Part shown: positions 8,562 to 17,209 of the stretch, one piece after another
How positions within the stretch are numbered: the stretch's first letter is position 1
How the letters are laid out: each line of letters opens with the position of its first letter
Origin: Buttiauxella selenatireducens
Lineage (GTDB): Bacteria; Pseudomonadota; Gammaproteobacteria; Enterobacterales; Enterobacteriaceae
Length of the DNA stretch: 64,000 nucleotides
Assembly (NCBI RefSeq): GCF_031432975.1
Contig: NZ_CP133838.1
Coordinates: 2,046,001-2,110,000 of the forward strand
Reading direction: 5' to 3'
Notes under the pieces: generated by a model
What the model was told of the DNA's origin: nothing
Database searches by the model: none
What the model saw: the letters and a program-made list of their open reading frames with translations, nothing else
Program-made: the position numbers and the translations under genes

Positions 8562-9650
8562 ATGGGTTCCGTAGTATTGAAAAATGTCTGTAAATCATAT
8601 GGCGATGTGCACGTCATCAAAGATGTCTCGTTGACGATCCCGGACGGGGAGTTCTGTGTGTTGGTTGGCCCAAGTGGCTGCGGTAAATCAACGCTGCTGC
8701 GCATGATTGCCGGACTTGAAGAGATAACCGGTGGGCAGGTTGCTATCAATGAGAAGGACGTGACTGACGTCGAGCCAAAGCTGCGCGATATCGCGATGGT
8801 ATTCCAGAGTTATGCGCTCTATCCGCAGATGACCGTGCGCGAAAATATGGGCTTTGCACTCAAAATGGCGAAGCTGCCGAAGGCGGAAATCAGCCAAAAA
8901 GTGGAGGGTGCCGCAGAACTGCTGGGATTAGGTGTGCTTCTGGATCGCTTACCGAAAGATCTTTCCGGCGGCCAGCGCCAGCGTGTGGCGATGGGGCGTG
9001 CCATCGTGCGCAATCCGCAAGTATTCTTGTTCGATGAGCCGCTCTCTAACCTTGATGCAAAATTGCGTACTCAGGTGCGTGGGGAAATCCGTGAACTGCA
9101 TCGTCGCCTGAAAACCACGTCTGTTTACGTGACGCACGACCAAATCGAAGCAATGACCATGGGGCAGATGATTGTTGTGCTACGGGAAGGGCGCATTGAA
9201 CAGGTGGGCAGCCCGCTGGAGTTGTATGACCGTCCCGCCAATTTGTTCGTGGCCGGGTTTATCGGCTCACCGGAAATCAATCAGCTAAAAGGTGAAGTGA
9301 CGCTACATAACGGCGAGATGATGTTACGCCTCGCCGACGGCTCGCTGTTAAGCTTGCCACCGGGCATACAGGTGAAGCCGCAGCAAAACGTGGTTTATGC
9401 GATTCGCCCAGAGCAGGTCAATGTAGTCAGTGAAACGGAACAGAGTGGGGCGCTAAAAGCGACTATCACCGCCATCGAAAATACCGGTTCTGATATGCAG
9501 TTGTTCTGTAACACAGGAGGCGGTTCATTCACCTCGGTGTTTAAACAGCGCTTAAATGTTAAGGAAGGCGAAACGGTATGGCTGCAACCCAGGGTGACCG
9601 GTATTCACATTTTTGATGCTGAAAGCGGGCAACGTATCGCGTGCCAGTAA
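8562..9650 (+). CDS. ABC transporter ATPase, MalK/UgpC/MsmX type
   Basis: Cytoplasmic ATPase of 362 residues energising the importer. Visible motifs are Walker A GPSGCGKST, the Q-loop VFQSYALYP, signature LSGGQRQR, Walker B VFLFDEPLSNLD and switch YVTHDQIEAMTMG. A C-terminal TOBE-like regulatory domain from about residue 240 includes FIGSPEINQL and VYAIRPEQVNVV, as in MalK and UgpC. ATG at 8562 follows AAGGAGCGACA; longer in-frame starts lie inside the permease gene. The importer is therefore complete, which is not always so because such ATPases are often shared between systems. Confidence 0.93.
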   Translation: MGSVVLKNVCKSYGDVHVIKDVSLTIPDGEFCVLVGPSGCGKSTLLRMIAGLEEITGGQVAINEKDVTDVEPKLRDIAMVFQSYALYPQMTVRENMGFALKMAKLPKAEISQKVEGAAELLGLGVLLDRLPKDLSGGQRQRVAMGRAIVRNPQVFLFDEPLSNLDAKLRTQVRGEIRELHRRLKTTSVYVTHDQIEAMTMGQMIVVLREGRIEQVGSPLELYDRPANLFVAGFIGSPEINQLKGEVTLHNGEMMLRLADGSLLSLPPGIQVKPQQNVVYAIRPEQVNVVSETEQSGALKATITAIENTGSDMQLFCNTGGGSFTSVFKQRLNVKEGETVWLQPRVTGIHIFDAESGQRIACQ

Positions 9651-9660
9651 GGAGCAATAA

Positions 9661-10797
9661 ATGAAGTTGTATACTCTCGATGTGGCGTGTCTTGAAAATG
9701 CCCGCCGTGGCTTACAGCAGCCTTTTTCTCCTTTACAACTGGCGCTGGGGCAACTGGTCAGCGAGGCGGATAAACTCCGTGGCCAGCCCACAGAAAGCGT
9801 GGTGCATAAAAAATTGCGCCCGGTGAGTGGTGATCCGCATGATTACTACAGCCTGGGAACATACTGGTGGCCTAACCCGCGCAGGCCAAACGGCCTGCCC
9901 TATATTCGCCGCGACGGGCATACCAACCCGCAATGTCAAAATAACGATACCGACACCACGCGCATTATTCGCATGTGTGAACGTAGCCTGACATTAGGCC
10001 TTGCCTGGTATTTTACCGGTGAGCGTAAATATGCTCAGGCTGCGGCGGAACAAATCAAGTGCTGGTTCCTTGATGAACAGACGCGCATGAATCCGCACCT
10101 GAACTACGGTCAGGCCATTCCTGGCATTGTTTCTGGCCGTGGTACGGGGCTTATTGATACACGTCTGTTATGGATGGTGATTGATACGGTGGGTTTGATT
10201 AGCGGGGCAGGTGTACTGGACACCGACGACATTATCGGTTTGCACCAGTGGTTCAGGGACTTTAACCACTGGATGTATTACAGCGATGTCGGTCACTCTG
10301 AATATGTCTGGCATAACAACCACGGCACCTGGTATGACGCGCAGCGTGCGGCTAATGCCCTGTTTTATGGTGATAAAGGGTTGGTCGCGCGCATTATCCA
10401 GCAGGGGATAACGCAACGTATGGCGGCGCAAATCGACCAGGAAGGTAAACAGACCATGGAACTGGAACGCCCGGTGCCGTTCCACTATTCCTTGTTTAAC
10501 CTCGAAGCGCATTTGTTGTTAAATCGCTACGCAGAACATGTCGAGTTTGATCGCTGGAATGCGGTGCAGGATGGGCGAAGTGTGAAACTCGGTATCGATT
10601 ATCTGATGCCGTTTATCGCCGACCCAGATTTATGGCCGTATAGCGATTTACAAGGCATCGTCTGGGATAGCGCTTTGCGTATTTTGTTGCAATCGATACG
10701 AGGGCTTCCAAAAGAGGCGACACGCTATAAAACGGTGCTGACCAGCTTCCCGGAAAATACCTTGAGTATGCGTGAACAACTGATGTGGTGTGCGTAG
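9661..10797 (+). CDS. Cytoplasmic alginate-lyase-family protein (PF05426)
   Basis: 378-residue protein of the same family as the secreted one at 3415-4662 but without a signal peptide (MKLYTLDVACLENARRG). Shared hallmarks include PHDYYSLGTYWWPNPRRPNG, IRRDGHTNPQC, GQAIPGIVSGRGTGLIDTR and the active-site-like WHNNHGTWYDAQRAANALFY. GGAGCAATAA precedes ATG, ten bases after the ATPase stop, so it is the last gene of the importer operon. A plausible scheme is that the secreted paralogue cuts polymer, the ABC system imports oligomers, and this enzyme shortens them inside the cell. Substrate (alginate, glucuronan or another uronan) is unproven, and a hydrolase-like activity cannot be excluded. Confidence 0.85.
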   Translation: MKLYTLDVACLENARRGLQQPFSPLQLALGQLVSEADKLRGQPTESVVHKKLRPVSGDPHDYYSLGTYWWPNPRRPNGLPYIRRDGHTNPQCQNNDTDTTRIIRMCERSLTLGLAWYFTGERKYAQAAAEQIKCWFLDEQTRMNPHLNYGQAIPGIVSGRGTGLIDTRLLWMVIDTVGLISGAGVLDTDDIIGLHQWFRDFNHWMYYSDVGHSEYVWHNNHGTWYDAQRAANALFYGDKGLVARIIQQGITQRMAAQIDQEGKQTMELERPVPFHYSLFNLEAHLLLNRYAEHVEFDRWNAVQDGRSVKLGIDYLMPFIADPDLWPYSDLQGIVWDSALRILLQSIRGLPKEATRYKTVLTSFPENTLSMREQLMWCA

Positions 10798-10814
10798 AAC
10801 AACGCTTAAACAGA

Positions 10815-10832
10815 GGTCGGGCACGCCCGACC
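10815..10832. terminator. Hairpin between convergent importer operon and ftnB
   Basis: GGTCGGGCACGCCCGACC is a perfect short palindrome in the 44-bp gap between convergent stop codons. It is a likely bidirectional terminator, although no strong T-run follows on either strand. Confidence 0.5.
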
Positions 10833-10841
10833 CTAAGGGGC

Positions 10842-11345
10842 TTAATGTTGCTGATGATTGACGAGATTCGTTAAATGCTCATCGGTCTGGGTCATACACA
10901 GGCCGGCTTTATGGGCGCTACGTACTTCGTCGAGAATAGTCGTCAGCAACACGCCTTCTTCTTGTTGCTCCCGATCGACTGTTTTAAGGAAGGTGAGTGT
11001 AGGGTAATCTTTCAGGTCGGTCGCTTCAGCGGTGAGTTTCGATAGGGTAACGCAACGTTGGCGATGATCCTCCAGTGTTTGTTCAAACAGCATTTCTAAA
11101 GAGTTGCATTCACAGTGTTGAGTATCAATTGCGCCAACAATGGGGGTGCCACCTGCTTGCTTCATGAAATTAAATACGCGCATCATTTGCGTCACATTAC
11201 TTTGTGCCTGGCCCCTTAAGAAATTCGCGGTGCCGGTTAAACTCTTTTCTGAGCACCAGGCGCTGAGTCGCAAATAAAGGTTAGAGGAACAAAAATCACG
11301 GTTTATCTGTAAGTTAAGTCTTTGGACCATTCCGGAATTGGTCAT
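10842..11345 (-). CDS. ftnB: Ferritin-like protein FtnB
   Basis: 167-residue ferritin-like protein matching E. coli FtnB in length and in segments [40 protein letters not shown] and [19 protein letters not shown]. coli FtnB lacks part of the ferroxidase centre and is linked to iron-sulfur repair and oxidative stress (family knowledge). ATG at 11345 follows AAGGAAAAT; a 9-residue upstream extension has no ribosome-binding site. In E. coli ftnB sits next to araF, but here about 8 kb of carbohydrate and effector genes separate them. It is a core gene stranded within an accessory island. Confidence 0.92.
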   Translation of the reverse strand: MTNSGMVQRLNLQINRDFCSSNLYLRLSAWCSEKSLTGTANFLRGQAQSNVTQMMRVFNFMKQAGGTPIVGAIDTQHCECNSLEMLFEQTLEDHRQRCVTLSKLTAEATDLKDYPTLTFLKTVDREQQEEGVLLTTILDEVRSAHKAGLCMTQTDEHLTNLVNHQQH

Positions 11346-11717
11346 AATATTTTCCTTTTTGACGTGACACATCAGTTAAGCCTGGAATAAAAGCCGTGCC
11401 AGAATTCCAATAACGGTGAAGGAAAGGGTTTTCTATAATTATCAGATAAAACAACAGCATCGCATTCATTATATTTTCATCGGGCAGCGTCATGAATGCA
11501 TTAATAAAAATAATACCTCTTTTGGGTTATCTATGGAATTGTTAATTTTGCTGTTTTAACTCTAATTTTCAAAGTGATTCACTATGAAATAATAAAAAAC
11601 AAAACAAAAAATAACTTTCATGCCGGAATTATAAATATGGACAATTAAATATAATGACGAGAATTGTGATTGGTCTCGTAATAGCAAAATATCAAATAGA
11701 TACTTTATTGTGTTAGA
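11346..11717. other. AT-rich gap upstream of ftnB
   Basis: This 372-bp gap carries the ftnB promoter and the 3' end of the araC-type transcript. I see no gene. An 8-bp inverted repeat GCATTCAT/ATGAATGC lies near 11462-11499, with no assigned role. Confidence 0.4.
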
Positions 11718-12584
11718 TCATATTTTCAACTCATCGGATAATTTCGCTCGCGACTGCTTTCTGTACTGCAACGGGGTCTGGTTCATCATCTTCTTGAAAC
11801 AGGTTATGAAATACGTGACCTCAATAAACCCCACTTCTTGTGCGATGGCGTCAATGCTTAACGGGGAAGTGCGCAACAGGTCGCAACTTTTCTTGAGGCG
11901 CCGGGTTAACAAATATTCATGAATGCTGCCCCCGGTCTGCTGGCGGAAAATACGTGAAGTGTAGCTACGCGATAAGCCGACAGACTGTGCCAGTTCATCC
12001 AGTGAAAATTTGCCGCTGTAATTATTCTCCACCCATTGCATGATGCGTGATGAAACCGTTTGTTGTTGCGGGATAAATTCCTGCGGCTGTGCGGGCAGGA
12101 AGGCCATTATCTGCATCACCATCAATGCAACCTCACTGGCCGTTGAGTGGGCTGTCTGGTCCAGTTTGTCGAACTTACTGAGGATCACCTCCATAAATTC
12201 TGCCTGCTCGCTCAAATCATAAATCTGAGCGGGAACATGACTGGCGGCGAGGGCTGAAAACTGCGCCTGCTGGCGCGGGAAAGCTTGCAGAATGCCGATC
12301 ACCGATGAATGCTCGATGTGCATGGCGGTACGGTGATACTGATTTTTGTCACTGGCCTCGACATGCACTTTGTGTAAGCGGAATGGCGGGAAGATGAACA
12401 GTCGGCCCGGTCGCGCGGTGTAATGCTGATTATCCACTACAACAATTCCATATCCTTTTGAAATATAGAGAAATTCAACACACTGGTGCCAGTGGTAATA
12501 CTGTGCGCTGGATGCCTGCAAACGATGAAATGAGATAACCTGGCTATCGAGCGTAATTCGCTCCATTAATTGTGCTTCACTCAT
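11718..12584 (-). CDS. AraC-family transcriptional regulator
   Basis: 288-residue regulator with an N-terminal cupin-like sugar-sensing domain (about residues 15-150, including YYHWHQCVEFLYISKGYGIV and RPGRLFIFPPFRLHKVH). A C-terminal pair of helix-turn-helix motifs (about 185-280) includes FSLDELAQSVGLSRSYTSRI and LSIDAIAQEVGFIEVTYFIT. GGAGGGGAA precedes ATG. It is divergent from the DUF2264-MFS-GH88 operon across a 228-bp gap with a strong CRP-like site, so it most likely activates that operon. It may also act on the ABC/lyase genes, which have no adjacent regulator. Confidence 0.9.
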   Translation of the reverse strand: MSEAQLMERITLDSQVISFHRLQASSAQYYHWHQCVEFLYISKGYGIVVVDNQHYTARPGRLFIFPPFRLHKVHVEASDKNQYHRTAMHIEHSSVIGILQAFPRQQAQFSALAASHVPAQIYDLSEQAEFMEVILSKFDKLDQTAHSTASEVALMVMQIMAFLPAQPQEFIPQQQTVSSRIMQWVENNYSGKFSLDELAQSVGLSRSYTSRIFRQQTGGSIHEYLLTRRLKKSCDLLRTSPLSIDAIAQEVGFIEVTYFITCFKKMMNQTPLQYRKQSRAKLSDELKI

Positions 12585-12686
12585 TTCCCCTCCAGGACAA
12601 TAGATTTAAGTTTTTACGCCATCATTTGTAATTTATTCACTCGCTAAAAAGAAAATGCCAGCAAAATTGAAATGGCGGTTTATTTT

Positions 12687-12702
12687 TGTGATGTGGCTCA
12701 CT
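12687..12702. promoter_or_regulatory. CRP site upstream of the GH88 operon
   Basis: TGTGATGTGGCTCACT matches TGTGA-N6-TCACA at 9 of 10 core bases. It lies about 110 bp upstream of the DUF2264 start and between divergent genes, consistent with catabolite control together with the AraC-type regulator. Confidence 0.65.
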
Positions 12703-12812
12703 CTGAGTCGGGATTAAAAGCGACTACTCTGTGCATCAACGCGAAGTATTAGCGCTTAGAAAATATGGATAACAATAACTTACAAAATTCTCGTGTTTGA
12801 CGGGAGGGTATC

Positions 12813-14645
12813 TTGCAACCTAAAAACATCACACTAAACAATCGCCTGGAAAGCAGGGGCGATCTCCAAAAACTGGTCAATGAGTTATTGAATGCCGTTT
12901 CGCCATTCTTTAAAAAAGACGCCAGTCGGGTTGACCTTGCAAATTTCACAGCACATTACGGCCAGCAGATTGCCAATATGGAAACCTTCTCGCGTTTGCT
13001 GTGGGGTGTCACTCCATTACTGGCGGGTGGGCATGAGCCTGAGCATTTCTCTTTCTATATTCAGGCGATTAAAAACGGCACTAACCCGGAACACGCGGAT
13101 TACTGGGGCGAAGTTGACCCTTGCGACCAGCGCATTGTGGAGATGGCCGCTTACGGCTTGTTGCTGGCGGTCGCTCATAAACCGCTGCTGGCGCACTTCA
13201 ATGAACAAGAAAAGCAGCATCTTTGGCAGTGGTTAAAGCAAAGTGAAAACCAGGCGATTCCAGATAACAACTGGCATTTCTTCCCGATTCTGGTGCAGGT
13301 CGGTTTTCATCATTGCGACATGCCGACCAATGCCGATGCGCTGGAAACGCATTTTGCCGCGATGGAGCGCTATTACCTTGGCGATGGCTGGTATTCAGAC
13401 GGTCCTGGGCGTCCGCGCGATTACTATATCTCGATGGGCTTCCATTTCTATGGGCTGATCTACGCCAAATTAATGGCAGATGTGGACCCTGAGCGCTGCA
13501 AAAAACTTCGTGAACGTGCGGCTCTGTTTGCCACCGATTTTATCCATTTCTTTGCTGACGATGGTTCCGCCATTCCCTTTGGCCGCAGCATGACCTATCG
13601 CTTCGCGCAGGCAGCATTCTGGAGTGCAGCCGCGTTTGCTGGGCTTGAAGTCTTCGAGCCGGGCGTGGTGAAGGGCATTGTGATGCGCCATTTGCGCTGG
13701 TGGCTGCAACAACCGATGTTCGACAGAGATGGGGTGCTGAGTGTCGGTTACAGCTATCCAAACCTGATCATGGCTGAAGATTACAATGCGCCAGGCTCTC
13801 CGTACTGGGGGCTTAAAATCATGTTGGTCATGGCGTTAGGCGAAGAAGATGCATTCTGGCAGGCGCAAGAATTGCCGCTGCCACCGTTTGATGCGCACCA
13901 TAGCATTCCTCATGCTGCGCAAATTCTGGTTCATCAGCCTAACCATTTATGGATGCTGACATCCGGGCAGCTTGAGCTGAACAACTTCGTTAATACCGAA
14001 GCCAAATACTGCAAATTTGCCTACTCCACACGCTACGGTTTCACCATTGAACGTGGCCGTTACGGGCTTAATCATGCCGCGCCAGATTCGATGCTGCTGC
14101 TTTCGGAGAAAGACGATTACTGGCGTGGACGTCGCGATTGCGAGAGCGTCACCACCGCCGAGGGCATGATTTACAGCCGTTGGCAGCCGTGGAGTGATGT
14201 GACTATCGACACCTGGTTGTTGCCATTGGGCGACTGGCAAGTGCGCGTCCACCACCTCAAAACTGCGCGTGAACTGGATGCCGTCGAAGGCGGGTTTAGT
14301 GTGCCTAACCGTCCACTGCCACAGATCCAGGCAGCACAGGCGGTATGTCAGGTGACAACGCATGATGATATTAGCGCCGTTTATTGCTTAAGCCCGCAAC
14401 CTCGTCGCGGCGAGCAGGTTGTGACACCACCAAACAGCAACCTGTTGTTTGCTGAACGGGCCGCTATTCCGTTGCTACGCGGTGAATTGACTGTCGGGAC
14501 GCACATACTGATCAGCGCCGTTTGGGCGGGTGATGCGAGCGCGTTTGACCCACATTCATGCCCACAAGCCGAGATCCGCGAGGGTGTGGTCAGCGTGGTG
14601 ATGGGCAGTCATGAAAAGCACATTACGTTACATAAATTGCCGTGA
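12813..14645 (+). CDS. DUF2264 domain protein, predicted glycoside-active alpha/alpha-toroid enzyme
   Basis: 610-residue protein of the DUF2264 family. Conserved segments are LLWGVTPLLAGGHEPEHFSF, YWGEVDPCDQRIVEMAAYG, DNNWHFFPILVQVGFHHC and GDGWYSDGPGRPRDYYISMG, followed by a beta-rich C-terminal part. The family is repeatedly found beside GH88/GH105 and uronate-active genes. I recall that a DUF2264 member founded a beta-glucuronidase family (GH154), but cannot confirm it here. Start is TTG, with GGGAGGGTATC immediately upstream and no better in-frame ATG. No signal peptide, so cytoplasmic. First gene of an operon with an oligosaccharide symporter and GH88, which supports glucuronide cleavage. 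Confidence 0.85.
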   Translation: MQPKNITLNNRLESRGDLQKLVNELLNAVSPFFKKDASRVDLANFTAHYGQQIANMETFSRLLWGVTPLLAGGHEPEHFSFYIQAIKNGTNPEHADYWGEVDPCDQRIVEMAAYGLLLAVAHKPLLAHFNEQEKQHLWQWLKQSENQAIPDNNWHFFPILVQVGFHHCDMPTNADALETHFAAMERYYLGDGWYSDGPGRPRDYYISMGFHFYGLIYAKLMADVDPERCKKLRERAALFATDFIHFFADDGSAIPFGRSMTYRFAQAAFWSAAAFAGLEVFEPGVVKGIVMRHLRWWLQQPMFDRDGVLSVGYSYPNLIMAEDYNAPGSPYWGLKIMLVMALGEEDAFWQAQELPLPPFDAHHSIPHAAQILVHQPNHLWMLTSGQLELNNFVNTEAKYCKFAYSTRYGFTIERGRYGLNHAAPDSMLLLSEKDDYWRGRRDCESVTTAEGMIYSRWQPWSDVTIDTWLLPLGDWQVRVHHLKTARELDAVEGGFSVPNRPLPQIQAAQAVCQVTTHDDISAVYCLSPQPRRGEQVVTPPNSNLLFAERAAIPLLRGELTVGTHILISAVWAGDASAFDPHSCPQAEIREGVVSVVMGSHEKHITLHKLP

Positions 14646-14664
14646 TGATTCAGGAGAAACATCA

Positions 14665-15942
14665 ATGAACACGTCGTCACTCACGCGTACCGCTCAAATA
14701 AAAATGAGCAGCTTTATTTTTCTCTACTTCTTTACCTGGTCTTCAAGCTTCGGGCTGTATGCCCTGTGGCTGAGCCAAAAAGTCGGTTTGGACAGCATTA
14801 CCATCGGTAGCGTTTTTGCCATCAACGGTGTCTTTGCCGTCATGATGAAGCCCGTCTACGGCTACATCATGGACAAAATTGGCATGAGCAAGTGGCTGTT
14901 GTACGGTGTTTGCGCCGTATCGGCACTGATGGCTCCGTTCTTTACCTTCGTCTATCAGCCGTTATTACTCTCTCACACCATGGTGGGGATCTTCATTGGT
15001 GCAATCTACCTGAGCCTGGGGTGGTATGCCGGTGTGGCCGCGTCCGAATCCTATGCTGACCGCTTTAGCCGCCTGTATGGTCTTGAGTTTGGCCGCATTC
15101 GTATGTGGGGCTCGCTTGGCTGGGCAATGGCTGCTTCGGTTTCCGGTTTACTGTTCAACTACACGCCGCTGGCAAACTTCCTCGTCAGTAGTACGACTTC
15201 AGTCCTGATGCTGCTGGTGTTGGTTAGCCTCAAGATTGGTGATGAGCAACTGCGTAATAACAACATCATTTCATCGAACAAAATTGTGTTTACCGATGTG
15301 CTGATGCTGATGAAGAACAGCAAGTTCTGGATGTTCAGCCTGTATGTCGCGGGTGTGGCATGGATGATGTTTATCGCCGAACAGCAATTCCCACGCTATT
15401 TCGTTTCATTCTTTGAAACCAAAGAGCAGGGTAATGCCTGGTACGGTTACCTGAGCACCGTACAGTCCGGCACGGAATTTGTGATGATGATGTTCATCCC
15501 GCTGCTGGTAAACCATTACGGCGCCAAAAAAGGCCTGTTGTTCTGCGGCATTGTGGTCGGCGCACGCCTGATTGCTTCTGGCCTGGCAACGGATCCACTG
15601 GTTATTTCGATTATCAAACCGTTATACGGTATTGAGATCTCACTGCTGCTTATCTCGGTATTCAAATACATTGCGGAGCATTTCGATAAGAAAATCAACG
15701 CCACCATGTATTTGCTGGGTTACCAGGCAATGCTCTACGTCGGCTCTGTGGTTGTGGCGCCGCCAGCAGGCTACCTGTACGACAAAATTGGCTTCGGGAA
15801 CACCTACTTAATCATGGGAAGCTGTGCCCTGGTATTCACGTTCATCTCTGCTTTCACACTGTCTCGTTGTCAGTCAAAACGCGATGAATCCAGCTTTCTT
15901 AAACCCGCTTTAAATTCTGCTCCGGTAGAACCCGCTAAATAA
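14665..15942 (+). CDS. MFS oligosaccharide:H+ symporter (LacY/RafB family)
   Basis: 425-residue 12-helix transporter of the oligosaccharide:H+ symporter family. The N-terminus contains SFIFLYFFTWSSSFGLYALW and VFAINGVFAVMMKPVYGYIM, then DKIGMSKWLLY, typical of LacY/RafB-like proteins. A first-half loop reads YGLEFGRIRMWGSLGWAMAA, with the Arg-containing RMWGSLGWA family motif. ATG at 14665 has CAGGAGAAACATCA upstream. Located between the DUF2264 enzyme and GH88, it probably imports the uronate-containing disaccharide or oligosaccharide they process. Confidence 0.9.
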   Translation: MNTSSLTRTAQIKMSSFIFLYFFTWSSSFGLYALWLSQKVGLDSITIGSVFAINGVFAVMMKPVYGYIMDKIGMSKWLLYGVCAVSALMAPFFTFVYQPLLLSHTMVGIFIGAIYLSLGWYAGVAASESYADRFSRLYGLEFGRIRMWGSLGWAMAASVSGLLFNYTPLANFLVSSTTSVLMLLVLVSLKIGDEQLRNNNIISSNKIVFTDVLMLMKNSKFWMFSLYVAGVAWMMFIAEQQFPRYFVSFFETKEQGNAWYGYLSTVQSGTEFVMMMFIPLLVNHYGAKKGLLFCGIVVGARLIASGLATDPLVISIIKPLYGIEISLLLISVFKYIAEHFDKKINATMYLLGYQAMLYVGSVVVAPPAGYLYDKIGFGNTYLIMGSCALVFTFISAFTLSRCQSKRDESSFLKPALNSAPVEPAK

Positions 15943-15958
15943 AATGTCAGGAGAAGTT

Positions 15959-17164
15959 ATGACCCATATTAATGTCACTGAAAAAGTCGTGACCGAGGCA
16001 CTGCGCCCGATTGAATTGCACCAGGTTGACCGTCTGGCATTGAATCGCAAACTGGATGCTGCTTTACAGAGCGTCACCAAAAAACTGGATAAAAATATCG
16101 TCGCATTCGGTGACAAATTCCCGAATGAAAACTGTGAAGGCGGAAAATGGCAGCCTTCCGATAACGTTGAGTGGACCACCAGTTTTTGGACTGGCCAGCT
16201 GTGGCTTGCCTGGGAGATGACCGGGGATGATAAATACCGTCAGGCTGCCGAACGTTATCTGCCTTCGTATGCTGAACGCATCGAAAACCGTATCGATACC
16301 GCGACCCATGACCTGGGCTTCCTGTATACGCTGTCTTGCGTTAATGCCTGGCGCTTAACCGGCAATGAAGAAGCTCGTCAAACGGCGCTGCATGCGGCTG
16401 ACGTATTAATGGAGCGTTACAATTCGGTGGCCAAAATCATTCAGGCGTGGGGTGATTTGAATGATCCAGAACAACAGGGCCGGATGATTATTGACTGTAA
16501 TATGAACCTCCCGCTGCTTTATTGGGCAAGCCAGCAAACCGGTGATGCGCGTTATGCGGAAGCGGCAACGGCGCACTCACAGCAGGCTGCGAAGTATATC
16601 GTCCGTCCGGATGCGTCCACCTTCCACACCTTCTATATGGATGTGAATACCGGCGAACCACGCTTTGGCAATACACACCAGGGTTTCAGTGACAGCTCGT
16701 GCTGGTCGCGTGGGCAGGCGTGGGGCATTTATGGCTTCATGCTGAGCTACCTGTATACCGGCGACAAGAGCATGGTGGAGTTGAGCCGTAAGCTTGCCCA
16801 CTACTTCATCAACCGTTTGCCAGAAGATGATGTTTGTCACTGGGATCTGGCGTTGCTGGGGACCGACGCGGTTCGCGATAGCTCTGCTGCGGCGATTACG
16901 GCGTGTGGTTTGCTTGAGCTGATTAAAGCGTTGCCAGTGCAAGACGAGCATCGCGCCCATTACGAAGAGATGGCGCTGCGTATCATCGAGTCACTGACCG
17001 ATAACTATCTGGCGCGTGACGACGAAGCGTGTGAGGGGCTGCTGAAACACTCGGTTTATCACATGGCTAGCGGCAAAGGCGTTGATGAATGCTGTAGCTG
17101 GGGAGACTATTTCTACCTTGAAGCACTGACACGCGTGCGCCAGGTATGGAATCTTTACTGGTAA
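15959..17164 (+). CDS. Glycoside hydrolase family 88, unsaturated glucuronyl hydrolase
   Basis: 401-residue cytoplasmic GH88 enzyme. The family removes the 4,5-unsaturated uronic acid left at the non-reducing end by polysaccharide lyases, via hydration of the vinyl ether. Two catalytic-region aspartates align with the Bacillus GL1 UGL pair: D118 in THDLGFLYTLS and D179 in MIIDCNMNLPLLYWAS. GNTHQGFSDSSCWSRGQAWG and SSAAAITACGLLELI are further family segments. ATG at 15959 follows CAGGAG; a start at 15944 lacks one. Its presence is the strongest evidence that the lyases of this locus produce unsaturated uronyl oligosaccharides. Confidence 0.93.
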   Translation: MTHINVTEKVVTEALRPIELHQVDRLALNRKLDAALQSVTKKLDKNIVAFGDKFPNENCEGGKWQPSDNVEWTTSFWTGQLWLAWEMTGDDKYRQAAERYLPSYAERIENRIDTATHDLGFLYTLSCVNAWRLTGNEEARQTALHAADVLMERYNSVAKIIQAWGDLNDPEQQGRMIIDCNMNLPLLYWASQQTGDARYAEAATAHSQQAAKYIVRPDASTFHTFYMDVNTGEPRFGNTHQGFSDSSCWSRGQAWGIYGFMLSYLYTGDKSMVELSRKLAHYFINRLPEDDVCHWDLALLGTDAVRDSSAAAITACGLLELIKALPVQDEHRAHYEEMALRIIESLTDNYLARDDEACEGLLKHSVYHMASGKGVDECCSWGDYFYLEALTRVRQVWNLYW

Positions 17165-17171
17165 ATATTTC

Positions 17172-17193
17172 GCCCCCGCGGTCATGCGGGGGC
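17172..17193 (+). terminator. GC-rich intercistronic hairpin after GH88
   Basis: GCCCCCGC and GCGGGGGC pair around a 6-nt loop eight bases after the GH88 stop. No T-run follows and the next gene's ribosome-binding site is 7 bases further, so partial termination or mRNA stabilisation is more likely than a full stop. Confidence 0.5.
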
Positions 17194-17209
17194 AACATGG
17201 AGAGTCGAG

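Noticed and set aside
10842-11372. Longer ftnB start at 11372
   Set aside because: The extension MCHVKKENI has no homologue in FtnB and no ribosome-binding site, while ATG at 11345 has AAGGAAAAT.
12664-12684. Second KdgR-like site (TTGAAATGGCGGTTTATT) before the DUF2264 operon
   Set aside because: Half-site spacing is off by one base and the right half is poor. The adjacent CRP site is far more convincing.
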